Origin: Rhodococcus opacus B4
Lineage (GTDB): Bacteria > Actinomycetota > Actinomycetes > Mycobacteriales > Mycobacteriaceae
NCBI RefSeq assembly: GCF_000010805.1
Contig: NC_012522.1
Span: forward strand, 7,006,001-7,070,000
Direction: 5' to 3'
DNA length: 64,000 nucleotides
In this document: positions 58,732 to 64,000 of the stretch, in pieces
Layout: every line of letters starts with the position of its first letter
Position numbering within the stretch: the first letter of the stretch is position 1
Position numbers and translations under genes: made by a program
The notes under the pieces: model-generated
Database searches by the model: none
The model's input: only the letters and a program-made list of their open reading frames with translations
Told to the model about the DNA's origin: nothing

Positions 58732-59286
58732 TCAGCGCAGCGCGTCGACCAGCTGCGGGTTGGCGTCCACGAGCTGCTGGAACTGCTGTCCGTAGCCGTT
58801 CTGCTCGGCGACCTGACGCGCGGTGTCCAGTGCCTGCTGCGCGGCGGGCTGTACCGGGGCGGGCGCCTGGACCTGTGCCGGTGCCGCGGGGGCGGGCGCC
58901 GGGGTGGGGTCGGGAGCGGGAGCGGGAGCCTCGGCGACGTCGCCGCCACCGGTGGTCAGGTACTGGCCGCACACGGGCCAGGCACCCTGGCCCTGCGTCG
59001 CGAGAACATTCTCGGCGACACGGACCTGCTCGGCCTTGCTGGCGTTCGACGCCGAGCCGCTGCCGCCGTTGGCCTCCCAGGTGCTCTGCGAGAACTGCAG
59101 GCCCCCGTAGTAGCCGTTTCCGGTGTTGATTCCCCAGTTGCCGCCGCTCTCGCACGCTGCGACGCCGTCCCAGTTGTGGGAGGCGGCGGAGGCGGTGCCG
59201 GCGCTCAGTCCGAGCGGGACGGCGACGACGGCTCCGGTGACGGCGATCCAGCCGAGGGCACGCTTGCTGATGCTGTGATTGGTCAT
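58732..59286 (-). CDS. Resuscitation-promoting factor (Rpf), long form
   Basis: 184 aa secreted muralytic enzyme. Signal peptide of about 34 residues (ALGWIAVTGAVVAVPLGLS, cleavage after ASA). The Rpf domain (about 35-110) resembles a small lysozyme/lytic transglycosylase, with catalytic Glu in AACESGGNW and two cysteines for the disulfide (the second in WPVCGQYL). A Pro/Ala-rich linker and a short C-terminal helical segment (QQFQQLVDANPQLVDAL) follow. It remodels peptidoglycan to wake dormant cells. ATG 59286 with AGAGGA upstream. Confidence 0.93.
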   Translation of the reverse strand: MTNHSISKRALGWIAVTGAVVAVPLGLSAGTASAASHNWDGVAACESGGNWGINTGNGYYGGLQFSQSTWEANGGSGSASNASKAEQVRVAENVLATQGQGAWPVCGQYLTTGGGDVAEAPAPAPDPTPAPAPAAPAQVQAPAPVQPAAQQALDTARQVAEQNGYGQQFQQLVDANPQLVDALR

Positions 59287-59296
59287 GCGGGGTCAA

Positions 59297-59463
59297 TCCT
59301 CTCCGCGCTTGCTGGCGTGGCCGGCCTGCGGGCGACGACTTCGCGTCGTCGCGCCGGGCTGCGATTCTGTGCCGCGTCCCTGCCCCTCGAAGGTTTCGGG
59401 GATTCCGAACCCGCGGGGCAGAGCTAGCAGCGGCGGGCCGGCTTTCGCCCGGTTGTTTCGGGC
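59297..59463 (-). promoter_or_regulatory. Structured 5' leader of the long rpf gene (candidate cis-RNA)
   Basis: On the minus strand it begins with the hairpin GCCCG-N7-CGGGC (59447-59463), continues through the CTGCCCC/GGGGCAG long-range helix (59415-59421 with 59380-59386) enclosing a CGGG-CCCG hairpin, a GCGACGAC stem-loop (59332-59352) and ends in GCGCGGAGAGGA, which includes the ribosome site. Every box except the GCGACGAC stem recurs in the other rpf leader. Confidence 0.65.
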
Positions 59464-59632
59464 CGAGAGCGACCGTACGGGAGCTTCGCCCGCAGTTCAC
59501 CCGGCGAAAACGGTGGACAGCTGTCCGGCATCGAGGGCGGATTTCCTCCGTTCGTGCAGGTCAGAGGCCGTCGATATCGTTTCGGAGTCGATTCGTTACA
59601 CCGCTGTTATGTGGCGGGGATCACCACGAATT

Positions 59633-59648
59633 TGTGCAGCAGCTCACG
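59633..59648. promoter_or_regulatory. Weak CRP-like site upstream of the long rpf gene
   Basis: TGTGC-agcagc-TCACG matches the CRP consensus TGTGA-N6-TCACA at 8 of 10 positions. It is near TAACGA/ATAACA-like -10 sequences on the minus strand (plus 59594-59612). mycobacterial rpfA is a CRP target, which gives the match some plausibility. Confidence 0.3.
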
Positions 59649-59702
59649 CGGAAATGGCGAGGAAACGACTCGTGGTGGTGTATGCCGACGCCGTGTCACA
59701 CG

Positions 59703-59743
59703 CGAGTGCCCTGCGCGCGGTCGTGCTGCGCGCAGGGCACTCG
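59703..59743 (-). terminator. Terminator after the short rpf gene
   Basis: Perfect 16-bp stem (59703-59718 with 59728-59743; CGAGTGCCCTGCGCGC) and 9-nt loop, 19 bp after the short rpf stop. Confidence 0.82.
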
Positions 59744-59762
59744 GGCAAGTGTGGGGTGCGGA

Positions 59763-60095
59763 TCAGAGGTACTGTCCGCAGACCGGCCAGGCGCCGGGTC
59801 CCTGGGTTGCCAGGACGTTCTCGGCAACACGGATCTGCTCCTCGCGCGAGGCGTTCGCAGGCGAGCCGGAGCCGCCGTTCGCCGCCCAGGTGCTGTCGGT
59901 GAACTGCAGGCCACCCGAGAAGCCGTTTCCGGTGTCGGCGGCCCAGTTTCCGCTGCTCTCGCACGCTGCGACAGCGTCCCAGTCTCCGGAAGCGGCCGAG
60001 GCGGTGCCGGTGCTCAGACCGAGCGGCACTCCGATGACTGCTCCGGTGAGTGCGACTGCGCCCATGGTCCGCTTGACGATGCTGGAATTGATCAT
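59763..60095 (-). CDS. Resuscitation-promoting factor (Rpf), short form
   Basis: 110 aa: signal peptide (about 1-35) plus one Rpf domain and nothing more. AACESSGNW holds the catalytic Glu; the paired cysteines are conserved. About two thirds of the domain is identical to the neighbouring long Rpf, so the two are tandem paralogues. It ends right after WPVCGQYL, where the other continues into its linker. It has a matching 5' leader. Confidence 0.93.
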   Translation of the reverse strand: MINSSIVKRTMGAVALTGAVIGVPLGLSTGTASAASGDWDAVAACESSGNWAADTGNGFSGGLQFTDSTWAANGGSGSPANASREEQIRVAENVLATQGPGAWPVCGQYL

Positions 60096-60104
60096 GTGGT
60101 TGGT

Positions 60105-60265
60105 TCCTCTCCGCGCCTGCCGACGAGGTGGTCGTGTGGGTGGCGGCTGGTGTGCCGACCCGGCGGTCGATCTGTCCTCGTCCTGCCCCTCGAGGTGTCG
60201 GGATTCCGGATCCCGCTGGGGCAGGTCGAGCTGCGGCGGGTCGGCGTTGCCCGTTGGTTTCGGGC
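60105..60265 (-). promoter_or_regulatory. Structured 5' leader of the short rpf gene (candidate cis-RNA)
   Basis: Same order of elements as the other rpf leader: GCCCG-N7-CGGGC hairpin (60249-60265), CTGCCCC (complement 60218-60224) pairing with GGGGCAG (60183-60189) around CGGGAT-N5-ATCCCG, and GCGCGGAGAGGA with the ribosome site (60105-60112 core). Sequence between the paired boxes differs while pairing is kept. Confidence 0.65.
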
Positions 60266-60494
60266 TGGCAACGAACGTACGCGGCGATCACGGAATGGTC
60301 ACGGGCCGATTTTCTGTGACGGGCGTCCAAATACTGGGATGAACGCACGGTGTTTTCGCAGGTCGACCGCCGAGTTGCGGGTTCCGCAAGTGTTACAGAT
60401 TTTCCCGAGATTGTGACGGAGGTCATAACTTTTAGGTAACGGATGTGACTCGAGTGGTGCTGAAAGGTTGCTGGTCGGCCTCTTTCCGGGCGAT

Positions 60495-60524
60495 TTGCAA
60501 TCCGTTCGTTCGCTCGTGTAACTT
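60495..60524 (+). promoter_or_regulatory. tRNA-fMet promoter
   Basis: TTGCAA (60495-60500) and TAACTT (60519-60524), 18-bp spacer, ending 11 nt before the tRNA 5' end. A good sigma-A match. Confidence 0.6.
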
Positions 60525-60535
60525 TGTTCATGCAG

Positions 60536-60612
60536 CGCGGGGTGGAGCAGCTCGGTAGCTCGCTGGGCTCATAACCCAGAGGTCGCAGGTTCAAATCCTG
60601 TCCCCGCTACCA
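60536..60612 (+). tRNA. Initiator tRNA-Met (CAT)
   Basis: 77 nt including an encoded CCA. Anticodon CAT at 60570-60572. Initiator features: unpaired 1-72 position (C1 opposite T72) and three G-C pairs at the foot of the anticodon stem (GGG...CCC). Cloverleaf arms all form: CGCGGGG/CCCCGC acceptor and GCAGG/CCTGT T-arm (with one G-T wobble) with TTCAAAT loop. Confidence 0.97.
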
Positions 60613-60617
60613 CCGAA

Positions 60618-60656
60618 GAACCGGTGTCCTGGAGTCCAGGGCACCGGTTCTTTTTT
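60618..60656 (+). terminator. Intrinsic terminator after tRNA-fMet
   Basis: GAACCGGTG (60618-60626) pairs with CACCGGTTC (60642-60650), with an inner CCTGG/CCAGG stem, followed by six T (60651-60656). Textbook Rho-independent form. Confidence 0.93.
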
Positions 60657-60674
60657 ATCTGCCGTCGGTAGCGG

Positions 60675-62309
60675 TCAGCTCTCCGTGACGTCCATCTCGA
60701 TCAGGACGCGGCGCAGCAACTTGCCGGTCGCGTTGCGGGGGAGTTCCTCGATGAAGATGATCTCGCGGGGCACTTTGTACCGCGCCAGATTCGACTTGAC
60801 GTGGGCCTTCATCTCCTCGGCGTCCTTCGCGGACCCGGGAGCAGGCACGACGAAAGCCCTGAGGCGATGGCCGAACTCGGAGTCCTCGACACCGATCACG
60901 GCGGCCTCGAGCACGTCCTCGCGGTCGGCGAGCAGGTTCTCGACCTCGAGCGGGTAGACGTTCTCGCCGCCGGAGACGATCATGTCGTCGTCGCGGCCGT
61001 CCACGAAGAGCAGTCCGTTGCGGTCGAAGTGCCCTACGTCGCCCGTCGACAGCAGGCCGTTGATGCGCTCCTTGTCGCGACCGTCCGTGTATCCGGAGAA
61101 GCTGAGGCCGCTGGCGACGAAGATGCGTCCGACGGTCTCGGGCTCGGTGATCCGTCGACTCGACTCGTCGTAGAGTTCCACGTGGCAGGTGACGGGAGCC
61201 CGTCCCGCAGTGCCCGGCGCCAGTTCGAGGTCGGCGGGTGTCGCGACGGTGGCGACGGCGACCTCGGTGGAACCGTACAGATTGTGGAGCACCTTGCCGA
61301 ACGCGGCGGTGGTGCGCTTGCAGAGGTCGGGCGAGAGCGCGGATCCGGCCGCGAAGATGATCTTCAGACTCGACGTATCGTACTTCGCCAACGTCTCCGG
61401 CCCGAGATCGATGATGCGCTGCAGCATGGTGGGAACGACGACCAGCGTGTCGCAGCGGTGCTTCTCGACCAGGCGAATCGTGTTCTCCGGATCGAACTTC
61501 CGATGCATCGCCACGGTCTGGCCCAATGCCAGCGCGAGCGCGAACTGGGAGACTCCCGTCCCGTGGAACGCGGGGGCCGCCATCATCATCGTCTGGCCGC
61601 GTCGCAGTGGGACCCGGTCGAGGAACTGTGCCGACGCGAGTGGCGACGTGTGTCCGCGGGGAGCGCCCTTCGGTGTGCCGGTGGTGCCGCTGGTGAGGAG
61701 GACGAATCCGCCGAGCGCGGACGGTGCGGGCAGCGACGCGCGGTCTCGGCCCTCCATCACGTCGTCGAGTGTGCGGACCCGGGACGTCGAATCGTCTTCT
61801 GCCCATGAGCGATAGACGAGCACCTCGTCCGGGAGGGCCTCGGCGACCGCGTGGAATTCGTCGTCGTACACGAAGGCCTGTACCTGCTCGCGGGCGGCGA
61901 CGTCGACGAGTTGCGGCCGAGCGAAACCGGTATTCATCAGCACCAGCTTGGTGCCGTTCTTGGCGGCGGCGAGCATCGTGAGCACCAGGCCACGATGATT
62001 GCGGCACATGCATCCCATGACGGACCCGGGCGTGATGCCGTCGGCCTGCCACCCTCGCACCAGGGCGTTGGACTGTTCCTCGATGTCGGCGTAGGTGAGC
62101 GGGCCGCGCTCGTCGATGATCGCCACCGCATCCAGGCCGGCCTCGGCATTCGCGTGGACGGGTCCTGCGAACGGGCCGTACTTCCGCACCGCCAGAATGG
62201 ATCGGACGCCCTGGTCGACGCGGGGAAACGGAACGAGGCCTGCGCGGTTCATCACCCGCACAGCTCCCACGGTGTCCGCGATCTTGGTGAGGATGTGCTG
62301 AGCTGGCAT
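60675..62309 (-). CDS. Acyl-CoA synthetase (FadD, ANL superfamily)
   Basis: 544 aa. ATP/AMP motifs LLTSGTTGTPKG (about 200), YGSTEVA, the STGDVG motif, SGGENVYPLEVE and the C-terminal NATGKLLRR with the adenylation lysine. It activates fatty or related carboxylic acids to acyl-CoA via acyl-AMP. Closest in style to mycobacterial FadD12-like proteins; chain length unknown. ATG 62307-62309. Last gene of a run with two acyl-CoA dehydrogenases, although a hairpin (62434-62463) separates them. Confidence 0.9.
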   Translation of the reverse strand: MPAQHILTKIADTVGAVRVMNRAGLVPFPRVDQGVRSILAVRKYGPFAGPVHANAEAGLDAVAIIDERGPLTYADIEEQSNALVRGWQADGITPGSVMGCMCRNHRGLVLTMLAAAKNGTKLVLMNTGFARPQLVDVAAREQVQAFVYDDEFHAVAEALPDEVLVYRSWAEDDSTSRVRTLDDVMEGRDRASLPAPSALGGFVLLTSGTTGTPKGAPRGHTSPLASAQFLDRVPLRRGQTMMMAAPAFHGTGVSQFALALALGQTVAMHRKFDPENTIRLVEKHRCDTLVVVPTMLQRIIDLGPETLAKYDTSSLKIIFAAGSALSPDLCKRTTAAFGKVLHNLYGSTEVAVATVATPADLELAPGTAGRAPVTCHVELYDESSRRITEPETVGRIFVASGLSFSGYTDGRDKERINGLLSTGDVGHFDRNGLLFVDGRDDDMIVSGGENVYPLEVENLLADREDVLEAAVIGVEDSEFGHRLRAFVVPAPGSAKDAEEMKAHVKSNLARYKVPREIIFIEELPRNATGKLLRRVLIEMDVTES

Positions 62310-62433
62310 GGAGAACCCTTCCGGCTGCAGTGACGGGTGTCCCGTTCAGCGTAGAGGACGGGGAGGGTCCACCAGCGTGGTCCGGCGAAGCCGCACCGTC
62401 AGGGAAACGCGCGGCCGGATCCAGTACGAAGAA

Positions 62434-62463
62434 GCCCCCGCCGCAGGTGAGCGCGGCGGGGGC
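62434..62463 (-). terminator. Hairpin between fadE and fadD
   Basis: GCCCCCGCCGC (62434-62444) and GCGGCGGGGGC (62453-62463): 11-bp GC stem, 8-nt loop, 31 bp after the fadE stop. It should end or attenuate the fadE transcript before fadD, so fadD may have its own promoter. Confidence 0.75.
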
Positions 62464-62494
62464 CACACCCCTCGAGTAAAGTGCCCTCGAACTG

Positions 62495-63700
62495 CTACTT
62501 CAGCTCGGCCGACGACTTCCCGAGCAGACGGCGGGCCACGATCAGCTGCTGGATCTGCTGTGTGCCCTCGAAGATGTCGAGGATCTTCGAGTCGCGTGCC
62601 CACTTCTCGAGCAGCGGGCGCTCCGAGTATCCCAATGTGCCTGCGAGTTCGACGGCCTTGAGGGAGATGGCGGTTCCGGTGCGGCCGGCCTTCGCCTTCG
62701 ACATCGACGCCTCGAGTGAGTTGGGCTTCTTGTTGTCCGCCATCCACGTCGCCCGCAGAGCGAGCAGGTAGGCGGCCTCCCAGTCGGCCTCGAGTTGCAG
62801 GAACTCGGCGGCGGCCGCGTGCTGGTTGTACGCGGGGGTGTCGTACGAGATCTCCACACCGGCGTCGGAGAGGATGGCGCGCAGTTCCTCGAGCGCGGCG
62901 CGGCCCAGGCCGACCGCCATGCCGGCGACGATCGGACGGGTGTTGTCGAACGTCTGCATGACGCCGGCAAAGCCCTTCTCGACGTTGACTTCCGGCGTGC
63001 CGAGCAGGTTGTCCTTCGGGATCCGGCAGTCCTGCAGCAGCAGCACCGCCGTGTCCGACGCCTTGACGCCCAGCTTGTGCTCGAGGCGGGCGACGCTCAG
63101 GCCCGGGGCGTCGCGCGGGACGACGAACGACTTGATCGCGGCGCGGCCCTTGGTCTTGTCCACGGTGGCCCACACGACGATGTGGGTGGACCGCTCACCG
63201 GCGGTGACGAAGATCTTCTCACCGTTGAGGACGTATTCGTCGCCGTCGAGGACCGCGGTGGTGGTGACGGCGGCCGAGTCGGAACCGAAACCGGGTTCGG
63301 TGATGGCCATCGACGCCCACACCTTGCCGAACCGCTCGAGCTGCTCGTCGGTGGCGACCGCCGCGATGGCCGAGTTGCCGAGTCCCTGGTAGGGGATGGC
63401 GAGGGTGAGACCCACGTCGCCCCAGCAGGTTTCGATGACGTTCATCAGCGAGGACATGTTGCCGCCGTTGACGTTCCCGATGACCTTCGGTTCGTCGCCG
63501 CGTCCGAGGGCGGCGCCCGCCGCCCCCTTACCGGAGTCGTTGAGACCCTCCACCATGGCGGCCATGGTGTCGAGTTCCTTGGGATAGGCGTGCTCCGCGA
63601 GGTCGTACTTGCGGGAGATCGGCCGGAAGATTTCTGCCGCAACCTGGTGCGCCTGGTTCGCGGAGGCTTTGAGCTTCTTGGGAAGTTCGAGGTTGATCAT
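62495..63700 (-). CDS. Acyl-CoA dehydrogenase (FadE23-like)
   Basis: 401 aa. ITEPGFGSDSAAV binds FAD/substrate, and IFEGTQQIQQLIVARRLLG is the C-terminal family signature with the glutamate of EGT. RPIVAGMAVGLGRAALEE is the arginine-containing dimer/FAD segment. It catalyses alpha,beta-dehydrogenation of acyl-CoA. The N-terminus (INLELPKKLK) resembles mycobacterial FadE23, usually paired with FadE24, and a second fadE is 28 bp upstream here. ATG at 63698-63700. Confidence 0.92.
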   Translation of the reverse strand: MINLELPKKLKASANQAHQVAAEIFRPISRKYDLAEHAYPKELDTMAAMVEGLNDSGKGAAGAALGRGDEPKVIGNVNGGNMSSLMNVIETCWGDVGLTLAIPYQGLGNSAIAAVATDEQLERFGKVWASMAITEPGFGSDSAAVTTTAVLDGDEYVLNGEKIFVTAGERSTHIVVWATVDKTKGRAAIKSFVVPRDAPGLSVARLEHKLGVKASDTAVLLLQDCRIPKDNLLGTPEVNVEKGFAGVMQTFDNTRPIVAGMAVGLGRAALEELRAILSDAGVEISYDTPAYNQHAAAAEFLQLEADWEAAYLLALRATWMADNKKPNSLEASMSKAKAGRTGTAISLKAVELAGTLGYSERPLLEKWARDSKILDIFEGTQQIQQLIVARRLLGKSSAELK

Positions 63701-63728
63701 GACTGTTCCTTAGTTCGAATCCGGCCGC

Positions 63729-64000
63729 TCAGATCAGGACGATGCCCTCGGCGACGCCGATGGCACGCAGATCGCGGTACCAGCGCTCCACGGGATGTTC
63801 CTTGGTGTAGCCGTGGCCTCCGAGCAGCTGGACGCCGTCGAGACCGATCTGCATGCCCTTCTCGGACGCCAGTTTTCGGGCGAGGGCCGATTCGCGGGCG
63901 AAGGAGAGTCCCTGCTCGGCGCGGGACGCGCCGCGCAACGTGACCAGGCGCAGGCCGTCGAGTTCGATGCCGATGTTCGCGACCATGAAGGCGACCGCCT
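63729..64000 (-). CDS. Acyl-CoA dehydrogenase, C-terminal part (cut by window edge)
   Basis: Open to the window end; about 90 C-terminal residues are visible. GVQLLGGHGYTKEHPVERWYRDLRA is the closing signature of acyl-CoA dehydrogenases, with the FAD-contacting GGHGY. It is a different paralogue from the adjacent fadE and probably forms a FadE23/FadE24-like heteromeric pair with it; the pairing is inference. The start codon is outside the window. Confidence 0.88.
   Translation of the reverse strand, partial: AVAFMVANIGIELDGLRLVTLRGASRAEQGLSFARESALARKLASEKGMQIGLDGVQLLGGHGYTKEHPVERWYRDLRAIGVAEGIVLI

Larger units (their letters stand above)
59287..59762. other. 476-bp region between the two rpf genes
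   Basis: Holds the conserved leader of the long rpf gene (59297-59463), its probable promoter near 59590-59650 and the terminator of the short rpf gene (59703-59743). No further gene was recognised in it. Confidence 0.6.
60096..60535. other. 440-bp region between short rpf and tRNA-Met
   Basis: Contains the short rpf leader (60105-60265), its promoter somewhere in 60270-60420, and the tRNA promoter (60495-60524). The stretch 60280-60330 is relatively rich in GTGAC/GTCAC half-sites (GTCAC near 60298, GTGAC near 60315). No gene was recognised. Confidence 0.5.

Noticed and set aside
59297..60265. Calling the rpf leaders ydaO c-di-AMP riboswitches outright
   Set aside because: The diagnostic GTCAGCTAACC and GGGGTGAATC boxes are not found, so only a generic structured leader is claimed.
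60280..60330. CRP site upstream of the short rpf gene
   Set aside because: GTCAC and GTGAC half-sites are present but not in TGTGA-N6-TCACA arrangement.

Overview
The window is high-GC actinobacterial chromosome, most likely from Rhodococcus (R. jostii/R. opacus type). The reasons are WhiB regulators, a mycoredoxin, two Rpf proteins, an initiator tRNA, many leaderless GTG/ATG starts, and gene order that follows the Mycobacterium tuberculosis Rv3229c-Rv3193c block almost gene for gene. These assignments come from remembered family and synteny knowledge; no search was run. No insertion sequence, prophage or CRISPR array was seen.

Layout. 1-7.3 kb: desaturase end, rsgA-aroA, a SRAP repair protein, a YbaK deacylase, the sigH-rshA redox sigma/anti-sigma pair with a SigH-type promoter, a 24-aa ribosomal protein (bL37), a biotinyl protein and the PdtaS kinase. 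7.3-19.5 kb: whiB1 with a CRP-like site, a lipid kinase, acetyltransferase and phosphatase, a ParA ATPase, an accessory run (SDR, quinone reductase, GlxA-type regulator, VOC protein), a beta-propeller protein and RhlE helicase, a ferritin-like protein followed by 26-bp tandem hairpins, DUF3107 and a TetR regulator. 19.8-23.1 kb: DUF3152 metalloprotease-like protein, moeZ and a kinase-like protein.

23.1-36.3 kb interrupts the mycobacterial order with a nitrogen/molybdenum segment: GntR regulator and MFS exporter, narK, nirB, nirD, a HemD-like/winged-helix protein, a sirohydrochlorin chelatase and, convergently, a MobA-MoeA fusion. Together they would import nitrate/nitrite, reduce nitrite, and supply siroheme and molybdenum cofactor. 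A MocR-type regulator with an apparent frameshift and a secreted lipase follow.

36.3-58.7 kb returns to synteny: alkyltransferase-like protein, hydrolase, the AdnAB recombination machine, a potassium channel, NudC, mycoredoxin, UvrD2, the whiB7 locus with a leader peptide and attenuator, an ABC1 kinase, a RiPP-cyclodehydratase-like protein, a DUF2342 protein, a PDZ-Lon protease and a large UPF0182 membrane protein. 58.7-60.1 kb holds two rpf genes with matching structured 5' leaders. The window ends with initiator tRNA-Met and a fadD-fadE-fadE fatty-acid catabolism cluster.

The most distinctive signals are the paired rpf leaders, the whiB7 leader, the tandem hairpin array, the MocR frameshift, and the siroheme/molybdenum segment with its fusion proteins.
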